NCBI GenBank assembly: GCA_950096585.1
Contig: CATNDK010000003.1
Span: 1 to 37,148, forward strand
DNA: 37,148 nt
Source: Thalassococcus halodurans
GTDB lineage: Bacteria > Pseudomonadota > Alphaproteobacteria > Rhodobacterales > Rhodobacteraceae
Direction of reading: 5' to 3'
The position numbers and the translations under genes are program-made. Shown here piece by piece: positions 1-8,231 of this stretch; position 1 is the stretch's first letter; every line of letters begins with the position of its first letter. The notes below the pieces were generated by a model. That model ran no database searches, was not told the origin of the DNA, and saw only the letters and a program-made list of their open reading frames with translations.

Positions 1-1060
1 CGCCGGCACGAACGATGAAGTGTTGGTTGGAACTTCCGCAGACTCCACCATTAGTGGTGACGGCGGCAATGACCAAATTTTCGGCCTTGCGGGTACCGAC
101 ATCCTAAACGGGGACGCTGGCAACGACCGTCTCGACGGCGGAGACGGCGCCGATACGCTGACCGGTGGTGCCGGAGCCGACACTTTTATCGCCGACGGCA
201 CGGCCGATCTGATCACCGACTTCGATACCACGACGGGTATCGGCGATGCGGATCAGACGAACAATGACTTTGTCGATCTGTCGGCCTTCTATAACGACAC
301 CACTCTGGCTGCTTGGAACGCCGCCAATCCCGGCCAGACCTATTCCAATCCGCTGGCATGGATGCGTGCCGATCTGGGCGATGGCGTTCTGGACGAAGCG
401 GGCCGACTGGTTATTCAGGATGGCGGGGTGGTCGTTGACGGCGCGTCGCTGACTTTTGAAAACACCAACATCATCTGCTTTGCGGCGGGCACGCCGATCA
501 CCACCATCACAGGTGAGGTCGCGGTCGAACGTTTGCGCGTCGGTGATCGTGTCCTGACGGTCGACAACGGGTTTCAGACGGTGCGCTGGGTCGGGCGGCG
601 CAAGGTGCCCGCCTACAGCAGGTTCGCGCCGGTGCTTGTGAAACGGGGGGTCTTGAACAACGACCGCGATCTGCTGGTGTCCCCGCAGCACCGGATGTTC
701 GTGTCTTCCAAAATTGCCCAACGTGTCAGCGGGGATGGCGAAATTCTGGTGCCTGCGAAGCATCTTGTCGGGATCGATGGCGTTGAACTGCGGCCCCAGC
801 CCATGATCGAGTACGTGCACTTTTTGTTCGATAACCACGAACTGGTTTTCTCGGCAGGGGCCATTTCCGAAAGCCTGTTCACTGGGCCCGAAGCGTTAAA
901 GGCCGTGGACCCGTTTGCACGGCAGGAAATTCTGGGGCTGTTCCCTGAATTGGCCGAACAAGACTACGACACATTGCCTGCACGCCCCTTGGCGACGGGT
1001 CGCATCGGGCGCAAAATCGCGATGCGCCACTCCAAGAACAGCAAGCCGCTGCTGAACTGA
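1..1060 (+). CDS. RTX-repeat / Hint-domain secreted protein, 5' truncated
   Basis: The reading frame is open from base 2 at the window edge, so the true start lies upstream. The visible N-terminal part has glycine/aspartate-rich nonapeptide repeats (GDGGNDQIFGLAG, GDAGNDRLDGGDGAD, GGAGADTF), the calcium-binding RTX beta-roll pattern of type I secreted proteins. A region starting with CFAAGTPI (Cys codon 476-478) follows. It carries the VERLRVGDRVLT and SPQHRM blocks of Hint (hedgehog/intein-type, Hint_2) modules, which in this family suggests autoprocessing from the Cys. The C-terminal 100 or so residues are typical of roseobacter Hint proteins and end in a basic tail. The cell location (secreted or surface) and the substrate are inferred from the repeats. 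The stop lies 8 bp from the convergent stop of the oxidoreductase gene. Function is unknown; an exoprotein or adhesin role is plausible. Confidence 0.85.
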   Translation, partial: AGTNDEVLVGTSADSTISGDGGNDQIFGLAGTDILNGDAGNDRLDGGDGADTLTGGAGADTFIADGTADLITDFDTTTGIGDADQTNNDFVDLSAFYNDTTLAAWNAANPGQTYSNPLAWMRADLGDGVLDEAGRLVIQDGGVVVDGASLTFENTNIICFAAGTPITTITGEVAVERLRVGDRVLTVDNGFQTVRWVGRRKVPAYSRFAPVLVKRGVLNNDRDLLVSPQHRMFVSSKIAQRVSGDGEILVPAKHLVGIDGVELRPQPMIEYVHFLFDNHELVFSAGAISESLFTGPEALKAVDPFARQEILGLFPELAEQDYDTLPARPLATGRIGRKIAMRHSKNSKPLLN

Positions 1061-1068
1061 CCTTTTCC

Positions 1069-2361
1069 TTATTTCAGATCGATACCGTGGGCGGCCAGCA
1101 TATGGCCGATGTCCACCTGCGCGCCGGTTTCAATCGACAGGTTCGCGGCGATGCCGGTCAGGATCGACCAGCCGCCAGCCACATGGTTTGAAGCACGGCT
1201 ATAGGCATCAGGCTCCATCCCGTCGGGATCAAAGATATAGCCCAGCATGATCGGATCGGCACCGCCGTGATGTCCCTCACCTGCAGGTACGTCTAGGGTG
1301 CGGGGCCGCTCGCCAGCCAGATGCAGGATGGTTTCAACATCGTCCTTGCCCGCGTGCGCCCGTTCGCCGCCAAACACACCGTGGGTTTCGACATGTTTGT
1401 GGGTCAGCAGGCCCTTGGTCCCATGGAACCGGATTTCCAGCCCCTCCCACGGGGAATAGGCGGTCAGCGTGTAGTTCGCCGTCGCGCCCGATGAGTAACG
1501 GATATGGGCCTGAAGCGTGTCTTCGATGCCGATGTCGTCGTCAAAAACGCACAGATCGCGGTGATAGCCATCCTCACCCTCGGCATCGCGATAGAGCGCC
1601 TTGAGTTTGCTGTCGGCGTCCATACCCAGTTCAAAGTCACATCGCGCGGCAACCGCGCACGTGGCGCAGCGTGGCCCGCCACCGTCCAGCCCCAATTCCG
1701 CGCCCATAGCAGGCGTGTAAAACGCGCGCCTGCCAGAGGCGCTGACATGCGTCGGCACCGCATCCAGCCACCAGTTCAGCAGATCGAAATGGTGGGTTGA
1801 TTTGTGAACCAGCAAACCGCCCGAGTTGTGCTTGTGCCGGTGCCAGCGGCGGAAGTAATCAGCGCCATGGACGCGATCCAGATGCCATTGAAAATCAACG
1901 GCGGTGATCTCGCCTATCTGGCCCGAGGACAGGATATCTTTGATCTGCGTGCGGGCAGGGGAGTAGCGGTAGTTGAAGGTGACCAGCACCTGACGGCCTG
2001 TTTCCTTTTGCGCCTGCGTGATCTGTTTCAAAGACTTCAGATCAATCGTCATCGGCTTTTCGCAGATCACATCACAGCCCGCTTTGAATGCGCGCACCAT
2101 ATAATCGGCGTGCAGGTAGTCGGGCGTGGCGATGATCACTGTGTCCGGCTTTTGTTCAGCGATCATGGCGTCGAACTGGTCTGCGCTGTAAGTCGCCAGT
2201 CCATTTGTGCCGGGTCGCGAGGCCCGTTCCGCAGCCAAGCCAAGACGGTGGCTGTTGCTGTCGCAGACGGCCAGAAGCTCATGCTGGTCGCCGTAGTCGA
2301 ACGTCAGGCTTTCGCTGAACATGGAATGGCGCGATCCGCAGCCGACGATGGCGTATTTCAT
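1069..2361 (-). CDS. Gfo/Idh/MocA family NAD(P)-dependent oxidoreductase
   Basis: This 430-residue protein has an N-terminal Rossmann fold (MKYAIVGCGSRH, acidic CD at 33-34), an ATPDYLH segment at 79-84 and the EKP signature at 101-103. The family's C-terminal beta-sheet domain follows. Such enzymes oxidise or reduce sugars, inositols and related polyols. It lies downstream of iolB on the same strand, behind a strong terminator, so an inositol-isomer or inositol-derivative dehydrogenase is a reasonable guess, but the sequence does not prove it. It is longer than classic IolG (about 330-350 residues). In the usual D-x3-H active-site stretch it has HKSTHH (186-191), so His replaces the expected Asp. 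Residues 232-241 form a Cys-x2-Cys-x5-Cys cluster in an insertion. The start at 2361 is chosen because a GGGGGAAG ribosome site lies just upstream; an in-frame codon at 2388 is less likely. Confidence 0.85.
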   Translation of the reverse strand: MKYAIVGCGSRHSMFSESLTFDYGDQHELLAVCDSNSHRLGLAAERASRPGTNGLATYSADQFDAMIAEQKPDTVIIATPDYLHADYMVRAFKAGCDVICEKPMTIDLKSLKQITQAQKETGRQVLVTFNYRYSPARTQIKDILSSGQIGEITAVDFQWHLDRVHGADYFRRWHRHKHNSGGLLVHKSTHHFDLLNWWLDAVPTHVSASGRRAFYTPAMGAELGLDGGGPRCATCAVAARCDFELGMDADSKLKALYRDAEGEDGYHRDLCVFDDDIGIEDTLQAHIRYSSGATANYTLTAYSPWEGLEIRFHGTKGLLTHKHVETHGVFGGERAHAGKDDVETILHLAGERPRTLDVPAGEGHHGGADPIMLGYIFDPDGMEPDAYSRASNHVAGGWSILTGIAANLSIETGAQVDIGHMLAAHGIDLK

Positions 2362-2424
2362 GGCTTCCCCCGAACAGTTGAGTCGCATACTAATATGCCA
2401 GTTTGCTGTGCGCCAGCCATAAGA

Positions 2425-2452
2425 AAACCGGCCCGAAAATTCGGGCCGGTTT
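2425..2452 (-). terminator. Rho-independent terminator after iolB
   Basis: AAACCGGCCCGA and TCGGGCCGGTTT form a perfect 12-bp stem around the loop AAAT, with A/T flanks on both sides. It lies 25 bp past the iolB stop, between iolB and the oxidoreductase gene on the same strand, so it should end the iolCDEB transcript or make expression of the downstream gene partial. Confidence 0.8.
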
Positions 2453-2477
2453 CATTTCCGTCAGAATTCAACGCTGA

Positions 2478-3302
2478 TCAGGCGTCGCGTTCCATGATCC
2501 ACTCAACCGCCGGATCGGCCTTGAAGCGCCATTTGCGCAGCGGGCCTGCCATGACGTTCAGATAGTACATCTCGAACCCGTAAGGCGCGCCGCAAGGGTG
2601 GTGGCCGCGCGGGACCAGAACCACGTCGCCGTCAGAGACAGCCATGGTTTCATCCAAGGTGCCATCTTCTGCATAGACACGCTGGATGCCAAAGCCCTTG
2701 GCGGGGTTGATCCGGTGGTAGTACGTCTCTTCCAGATAGGTCATGTTGGGGAAATCATCCTCGTCATGACGGTGGCTGGGGTAAGACGACCAATGGCCAT
2801 CGGGGGTGAAGACCTCGGTCACCAGCAGGCTGTCGCAAACGTCGCGATCTTCCATCGCGATGTTGTTGATATAGCGGGTGTTGGTACCCTTTCCGCGTTC
2901 GGTCAGCGTGATGCCATCGGGGCCAAGGCGCTGGGCCTTGTGGTTGCCTTTGCCGGGCGCGGTGCAGACGGCCAGAACACAGTCCGTGGTGGCTGTTGCC
3001 GACCAGTCCTGATCGTTCGGCACATAGAGGCAATGCGGCGGCGTGCGTTCGAACACGTTCATCCGGTCGCCCATTTCACCAAAGTCTTCGCCTGCTGCGG
3101 TGATGTTGGCTTTGCCTTCCACCAGAACAAGGATGACTTCGCGGTCGCCTGTGGCCTCGGCCGCGTTTTCACCGGCTTTCAGGTGATACAGGCCAAAGCC
3201 CACATAGCCCCAGTCAGGGCTGAGCGGGCCCTTGGCGCTGGTTGTTGTGATGTCGTGAACCTTGCCCGTGGTCCCGACAGGTTTGCGTAGAAGGTCAGGC
3301 AT
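2478..3302 (-). CDS. iolB: 5-deoxy-glucuronate isomerase
   Basis: This 274-residue cupin-fold protein of the KduI/IolB family isomerises 5-deoxy-D-glucuronate to 2-deoxy-5-keto-D-gluconate in myo-inositol catabolism in the cytoplasm. Visible family features are the metal-binding stretch SYPSHRHDEDDFPNMTYLEETYYHRI (two His then Glu, central region split here only by acidic residues) and the later PRGHHP motif that supplies another His. Start 3302 is preferred to the ATG at 3308 because ACGGAG lies 7 nt before it but only 1 nt before the other. It follows iolE with a 13-bp gap, as the fourth gene of an iolC-iolD-iolE-iolB operon, and is followed by a strong terminator. Length and gene context agree with the assignment. 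Confidence 0.95.
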   Translation of the reverse strand: MPDLLRKPVGTTGKVHDITTTSAKGPLSPDWGYVGFGLYHLKAGENAAEATGDREVILVLVEGKANITAAGEDFGEMGDRMNVFERTPPHCLYVPNDQDWSATATTDCVLAVCTAPGKGNHKAQRLGPDGITLTERGKGTNTRYINNIAMEDRDVCDSLLVTEVFTPDGHWSSYPSHRHDEDDFPNMTYLEETYYHRINPAKGFGIQRVYAEDGTLDETMAVSDGDVVLVPRGHHPCGAPYGFEMYYLNVMAGPLRKWRFKADPAVEWIMERDA

Positions 3303-3315
3303 GATCATGCTCCGT

Positions 3316-4218
3316 TCAGGAAATGAGGCCCGCGTCTTTCGCAAGCGTTTTCAGTGTTTTCAGGCCAAGCGTCTGGTATTCGAGCGGGTTGCGCACATCG
3401 GGGTCCTGTTCGGCCTCGATCACGATCCAACCGTCGTAGTCGTGCTGGGCAAGGATGTTCAGGCAAGGCGCGAAATCGATGCCGCCTTCGTCGTCACCGG
3501 GCACCGTAAAGACGCCACGGCGCACACCTTCAAGGAACGACAGGCTTTCTGCACGGACCTCTTGTTTCACCGCGCGGCGCACGTTTTTCGCGTGGAAATG
3601 GGAAATACGGTCGATGTATTTTTCCACATACGGTGCGGGATCTGCACCGCCCGATCCGAAGTAGAAATGACCCGTATCGAACAGCAGGCGCATCTTGCGG
3701 CCTGTTTTTTCCATCAGGATATCAAGCTCGGCCGGTGTTTCGACGACGGTTCCCATGTGGTGGTGGTAGACCAGCGGGACACCTTCGGCGTCACAATGGG
3801 CGGCAACTGCGTCAAGCTTGGCGGCGAAATCGTCCCATTGATCGTCGGCCAGCACGGGGCTGTCGGCCAGCGACGCGCTGTCATTGCCGTGGATCGCATT
3901 CGACGTTTCGCACGCGATACAGACGGTGCATCCCATCGCCTTGAGGCGGTCAAGATGCGGCTGGATCAGCGCGATTTCCTGTTCGGCGGAATGCGTCAGC
4001 AGGTTCAAAGAATACCACGCCGACACAAAGGCCAGACCGTGCGGATCAAGCGCGGCTTTCAGTTCGGTTGGGTCCCACGGCATTTTGTGGCCGTTCTCGA
4101 TCCCGTCAAAGCCGATCTGGCCTGCTTCGGTCAGGCATTGTTCAAGGCTGATATCTGCGCCGATGGTCTGATCGTCGTCGTTAGACCATGCGATAGGGTT
4201 TGTTCCAAAGCGGACCAT
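3316..4218 (-). CDS. iolE: Myo-inosose-2 dehydratase
   Basis: This 300-residue TIM-barrel protein of the AP-endonuclease 2/xylose-isomerase-like superfamily begins with [16 protein letters not shown], characteristic of IolE. The family dehydrates 2-keto-myo-inositol (inosose) to 3D-(3,5/4)-trihydroxycyclohexane-1,2-dione. Barrel-strand motifs with metal-ligand acidic and His residues are visible: [41 protein letters not shown] and VIEAEQDP. The start follows an AAGG ribosome site and lies 21 bp after the iolD stop. The protein has the full family length with no sign of disruption. Confidence 0.96.
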   Translation of the reverse strand: MVRFGTNPIAWSNDDDQTIGADISLEQCLTEAGQIGFDGIENGHKMPWDPTELKAALDPHGLAFVSAWYSLNLLTHSAEQEIALIQPHLDRLKAMGCTVCIACETSNAIHGNDSASLADSPVLADDQWDDFAAKLDAVAAHCDAEGVPLVYHHHMGTVVETPAELDILMEKTGRKMRLLFDTGHFYFGSGGADPAPYVEKYIDRISHFHAKNVRRAVKQEVRAESLSFLEGVRRGVFTVPGDDEGGIDFAPCLNILAQHDYDGWIVIEAEQDPDVRNPLEYQTLGLKTLKTLAKDAGLIS

Positions 4219-4239
4219 AAAAGTGAACCTTATCAGGAG

Positions 4240-6072
4240 TTAGTTCAGCGCACGATTGCGCAGTTTTTCGATGTAGTTGGCGTGGGCCGCGTTCACCTCT
4301 TCGCGGTCTGAGACCTCGGGCACCGCGACGTCCCACCAATGGCCACCATCCGGCGTCGAAGGATAGGGATCGGTGTCGATGACAACCACATAGGCTTTCG
4401 GCGATGCCTTGGCGCGCTGCAAGGCGGCCTCAAGCTCTTCGATGGTTTTCACATGCTCGGATGTGGCCCCCATTGCTGCTGTGTGCGCGGCAAAGTCGAT
4501 GTCCGATGGCGTTTCGTGGATCGTGTCTTTCAGCAGGTTGTTAAACTCTGCCCCGCCGGTGCCCATTTGCAGGCGGTTGATACAGCCATAACCGCGGTTG
4601 TCGGTGATCACGATGGTGAACTTCTGGCCCATCATCACAGCCGTCGCCAGTTCGCTGTTCATCATCATATAGCTGCCGTCGCCGACCATACAGATGACGT
4701 CACGCTCGGGCTGGGCCATCTTGATGCCCATGGCGCCGGCCACTTCATAACCCATGCAAGAGAAACCGTATTCCATGTGGTAGGACATGGGCTTGGACGA
4801 TTTCCAAAGCTTGTGCAATTCGCCGGGCATGGTGCCTGCGGCGCACATAACAACGGTGTCGGGACCTGCCGCACGCTGGACGGCACCAATGACCTGTTGA
4901 TCGGTGGGCAACTGGTTGCCATCTGCGGGCGCGTCGGTCAGCGGATCGACGGCTGCGAACCACGCATCTTTCGACGCCGCGTCAGGGCCGGGATAGCTGG
5001 TGTCGCCAAGCGCCGCGTCCAGATCGGCAAGGCCGGTGATCGCATCGGCCATAACCGGAACCGCACCATGCTTTTCGGCGTCATAGGCGTTGACGTTCAG
5101 GGAAATCAGGGTGCAGCCCGGGTTTTCGAACAGTGTCCAGGACCCGGTGGTGAAATCCTGAAAACGGGTGCCAAGACCCAGAACCACATCCGCCTCGATA
5201 CAGGCTTTGTTGGCTGACGCCGAACCTGTCACACCTACGGGGCCCATGTTGTTCGGGTGATCCCATGGCAACGCGGATTTGCCTGCCTGAGTCTCGACAA
5301 CCGGAATGTTGTGCTTTTCGACAAAGGCCTTCATTTCCGCGGTCGCGCCAGCATAATGCACGCCGCCACCGGCCAGAAGAACAGGGCGTTTGGCCGATTT
5401 CAGGATCTCGGCCGCGCGGGCGATTTCACCTTCATCCGCACGGGGACGGCGGGTGTAGAGCGTGCGTTCTTCAAAGAATTCGACAGGCCAGTCATAGGCT
5501 TCGGCCTGAACGTCCTGACAGAAGGCCAGACAGACAGGGCCACATTCGGCAGGGTCCGTCATCGTGCGGAAGGCACGGGGCAGGGCCGTCAGAAGCTGTT
5601 CAGGGCGTGTGATGCGGTCGAAGTAACGCACGACAGGCTTGAAGCAGTCATTCGCGCTGATCGTGCCATCGCCGAAATCTTCGATCTGTTGGAGGACCGG
5701 GTCGGGGCCACGGTTTGCAAACACATCTCCGGGGAGAAGGAGAAGTGGCAAACGGTTTACATGCGCCAATGCCGCAGCAGTCACCATATTCGTGGCGCCC
5801 GGCCCGATCGATGAGGTCACTGCCATCGCGCGGCGGCGCCCCAATTGTTTGGAATAAGCAATCGCCGCGTGGCACATGCTTTGTTCATTGTGTCCGCGAT
5901 AGGTCGGAAGCTCGTCACGGATACCGTGCAGTGCTTCGCCCAGACCGGCCACGTTGCCGTGACCGAAAATGGCCCAGACACCTTCGATAAAACGCTCACC
6001 AGTTTCGGTTTTTTGCGCTGCAATGTAGCGCACCATGGCCTGAGCGGCTGTCAAACGGATGGTTTTTGTCAT
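4240..6072 (-). CDS. iolD: 3D-(3,5/4)-trihydroxycyclohexane-1,2-dione acylhydrolase (ThDP-dependent)
   Basis: This 610-residue thiamine-diphosphate enzyme opens the ring of trihydroxycyclohexanedione to give 5-deoxy-glucuronate. The N-terminal pyrimidine-binding domain has the catalytic-type Glu in TYRGHNEQSM (Glu about residue 63). The central domain follows, and the C-terminal domain has the ThDP/Mg motif GDGSYMMMNSE (464 onward) ending in TDNRGYG (Asn about 492). The C-terminal TPDGGHWWDVAVPEVS is typical of IolD. Start 6072 (MTKTIRLT) is chosen because AAAGGA sits 8 nt upstream; in-frame codons further up (6081, 6099) lack a suitable site. It is separated from the iolC stop by 5 bp, so translation is probably coupled. 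Confidence 0.96.
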   Translation of the reverse strand: MTKTIRLTAAQAMVRYIAAQKTETGERFIEGVWAIFGHGNVAGLGEALHGIRDELPTYRGHNEQSMCHAAIAYSKQLGRRRAMAVTSSIGPGATNMVTAAALAHVNRLPLLLLPGDVFANRGPDPVLQQIEDFGDGTISANDCFKPVVRYFDRITRPEQLLTALPRAFRTMTDPAECGPVCLAFCQDVQAEAYDWPVEFFEERTLYTRRPRADEGEIARAAEILKSAKRPVLLAGGGVHYAGATAEMKAFVEKHNIPVVETQAGKSALPWDHPNNMGPVGVTGSASANKACIEADVVLGLGTRFQDFTTGSWTLFENPGCTLISLNVNAYDAEKHGAVPVMADAITGLADLDAALGDTSYPGPDAASKDAWFAAVDPLTDAPADGNQLPTDQQVIGAVQRAAGPDTVVMCAAGTMPGELHKLWKSSKPMSYHMEYGFSCMGYEVAGAMGIKMAQPERDVICMVGDGSYMMMNSELATAVMMGQKFTIVITDNRGYGCINRLQMGTGGAEFNNLLKDTIHETPSDIDFAAHTAAMGATSEHVKTIEELEAALQRAKASPKAYVVVIDTDPYPSTPDGGHWWDVAVPEVSDREEVNAAHANYIEKLRNRALN

Positions 6073-6077
6073 CTCGA

Positions 6078-7997
6078 TCATCCTTTGTTCGCGGGCCATT
6101 TGGCCTCGGCGCTGGAAGTGTCCCAGATTTCGCAAAGCTGGCTATAGCGTTGTGCCATTTCCGCGACGGCTGTTTCATCATCAATCTTGTCTGTCAGCCA
6201 CTGACGCGCAACCTCGCCAAAGATTGTGCGGCCCACGGCAAAGCCTTTGACCAGCTCGAACTTGGCTGCGGATTTAAAGCTGGCAGCCAGCTCTTCTTGC
6301 GGGGCATCAAGGCCCAGAACCACGATACCACGGGTGTGCGGATCGTTTTCTTCAATCGCGTTGACCGCATTGGACCAGCCTGCGTCGGTCTTCATCGGCT
6401 CAAGCTTCCACCAGTCGGGATACACGCCGATTTCATAGAAACGACGGATGATGGTTGCTGTGGTCATGTCGTCGACTGGGCCGACCTTAGAAGGGATAAC
6501 CTCGAACAAGAATTCAAGACGGTTGCGGCGCGCGGCAGCGTACAGGCGTTTGACCCGCGCTTCCTGCATTTTGCGTTCTTTTTCAGTGTCGTCGGGATGG
6601 TAGAAGCACAGGCACTTTACCACATGTTCCAGCGGCCATTCCGACAGGCCACCGCAATCGGGGCCGATTTCCGGTTCGAATTCCAGAGGGCGCGAACCGG
6701 GCAGTTCGACGGGACGACCGATCCAAAGGCCGGTGCCTGCCGCCTTATAAAGCGCATCACGGCCAAGGCGACGGTCGCACAGCAGACCATAGCCGTTCCG
6801 GCCTTGGGCGACCTGCTGGCAGGCATCAAGGCAAAGTTCCTTGAACGCGCCGATCTTTTCAGGCGTTGCGCCGTCCATTTCTTCCAACTGCATCCGGTGG
6901 TCAAAGGCAAAGACCCGCATCGTCGGCCAGTCGCCTTTGCGGTTGGTCGCCCAATGTACCTGTTCCAGAATTTCGTCGTTGCGCAGGTCAGGGCGCAAAA
7001 CGCCGCGTTCAAGGAAGAACTGCAGTTCGGTCCAGCTGGGATAGGCAGGCGCGCAGCCGTGGCGCGATACGGCCAGTGCACCACAGGCGTTGGCGTAGGT
7101 CAGGGCGGTTGGCCAATCCTCACCGTCCAGCCAACCTTTCAGAAGACCAGACATAAAGCCATCGCCTGCGCCCAATACGTTGAACACCTCGATCGGGAAG
7201 CCCGGGCCGGTTTCACCGTCGTCAAGGCTGTCGGGAATGTCGCCTGTGAAGGCCACAGCACCATCGGCACCACGTTTGCAAACCAGCGTCGCGCCAGACA
7301 CTTTACGCACAGCACGCAGGGCTTCAATCGTGTCTGTGCTGCCGCCCGCGATGTGGAATTCTTCCTCGGTCCCGACGATCAGATCGAACAGATGCAGCGT
7401 GGACTGCAATTTCTGGGTGACCGCGTCCGAGGCAATAAAGCGGTTTTCGCCGTCGCCGTGACCGGACAGACCCCAGAGGTTCGGGCGGTAATCGATGTCG
7501 AGCGCGGTCTGCGCGCCGTGTTTGCGCGCCAGTTCCAGTGCTTTGAGAACAGCGGCTTCGGTTCGCGGGTTGGACAGGTGGGTGCCTGTCGCAACGACCG
7601 AACGGGAAGACGCGATAAAGTCTTCGTCAACGTCATCTTCGGACAGCGCCATATCGGCACAGTTTTCGCGATAGAAGATCAGGGGGAACTGCTCTTCATC
7701 CCGAATGCCCAACAAAACCAATGCGGTAAGGCGTTCCGGATCGGTGATCACGCCTTGGGTATTCACGCCTTCCGCGGCCAGTTGTTCGCGGATAAAGCGA
7801 CCCATGTGTTCATCGCCGACGCGGGTCAGAAGGGCAGATTTCAAACCCAGACGCGCAGTGCCTGCAGCCATGTTGGTGGGCGAGCCGCCGATGTATTTTT
7901 CAAAGCTGGCCATGTCTTCCAACCGGCCGCCTACCTGTGCGCCATATAGGTCAACCGAAGATCGGCCCACAGTAATCAGATCAAGCGTTTTCGTCAT
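6078..7997 (-). CDS. iolC: 5-dehydro-2-deoxygluconokinase fused to a DUF2090 aldolase-like domain
   Basis: The protein has 639 residues in two domains. Residues 1 to about 325 are a PfkB/ribokinase-family kinase, with the YIGGSPTNMA substrate motif at 36-44 and the GAGDG anion-hole/catalytic Asp at 276-280. It phosphorylates 2-deoxy-5-keto-D-gluconate. Residues about 340-639 are a DUF2090 (TIM-barrel-like) domain with FAFDHRMQ, LLCDRRLG and WWKLEP segments. This domain is commonly annotated as the cleaving (aldolase) partner for 2-deoxy-5-keto-gluconate 6-phosphate, which would explain the lack of a separate iolJ; that activity is inferred. The start at 7997 has GGAAAGAG just upstream. It is the first gene of the iolCDEB operon, 234 bp after the iolR stop, with a palindromic operator candidate at 8181-8198. 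Confidence 0.94.
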   Translation of the reverse strand: MTKTLDLITVGRSSVDLYGAQVGGRLEDMASFEKYIGGSPTNMAAGTARLGLKSALLTRVGDEHMGRFIREQLAAEGVNTQGVITDPERLTALVLLGIRDEEQFPLIFYRENCADMALSEDDVDEDFIASSRSVVATGTHLSNPRTEAAVLKALELARKHGAQTALDIDYRPNLWGLSGHGDGENRFIASDAVTQKLQSTLHLFDLIVGTEEEFHIAGGSTDTIEALRAVRKVSGATLVCKRGADGAVAFTGDIPDSLDDGETGPGFPIEVFNVLGAGDGFMSGLLKGWLDGEDWPTALTYANACGALAVSRHGCAPAYPSWTELQFFLERGVLRPDLRNDEILEQVHWATNRKGDWPTMRVFAFDHRMQLEEMDGATPEKIGAFKELCLDACQQVAQGRNGYGLLCDRRLGRDALYKAAGTGLWIGRPVELPGSRPLEFEPEIGPDCGGLSEWPLEHVVKCLCFYHPDDTEKERKMQEARVKRLYAAARRNRLEFLFEVIPSKVGPVDDMTTATIIRRFYEIGVYPDWWKLEPMKTDAGWSNAVNAIEENDPHTRGIVVLGLDAPQEELAASFKSAAKFELVKGFAVGRTIFGEVARQWLTDKIDDETAVAEMAQRYSQLCEIWDTSSAEAKWPANKG

Positions 7998-8180
7998 ATC
8001 TCTTTCCATCAAGCGACAGGTTCACGCGCCCAGCTGGTCAGCGTCGCTGCACGGCCCGTCGGCAGCCCAAATGGCGCAGTGAATGCGCGTTGTCTTAACT
8101 TTCCAAGGTTGGTTTCGGCCGTACGCCGATCTCCTCCTTGCGGTCAGCGCGACTCGCTTTGTCGCCACTTTCCGCCCTCA

Positions 8181-8198
8181 ATGGAATAAATATTCCAT
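8181..8198. promoter_or_regulatory. Putative IolR operator 1 (upstream of iolC)
   Basis: ATGGAAT-AAAT-ATTCCAT is an inverted repeat with 7-bp arms. It matches the GGAA-N6-TTCC pattern that I recall as the proposed site of the RpiR-type IolR of Sinorhizobium meliloti. It lies about 184 bp before the iolC start, in the iolR-iolC gap. The same 14-bp core recurs at 9112-9125. The rest of this gap (7998-8231) shows no gene. Confidence 0.65.
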
Positions 8199-8231
8199 TT
8201 TTGCCGCGCGGGCAAGCAAAGATGGAAAATC

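Noticed and set aside
104-838. A long open frame on the minus strand opposite the RTX/Hint gene, and similar long antisense frames over icd, iolC and thrC
   Set aside because: These mirror the codon bias of the GC-rich sense genes, lack ribosome sites and encode low-complexity His/Arg-rich sequences with no family motifs.
8131-8139. A perfect AAGGAGGAG ribosome-binding-like sequence on the minus strand in the iolR-iolC gap
   Set aside because: No ATG or GTG follows at a suitable distance, and the only nearby TTG gives a three-codon frame, so it is not evidence of a leader peptide.
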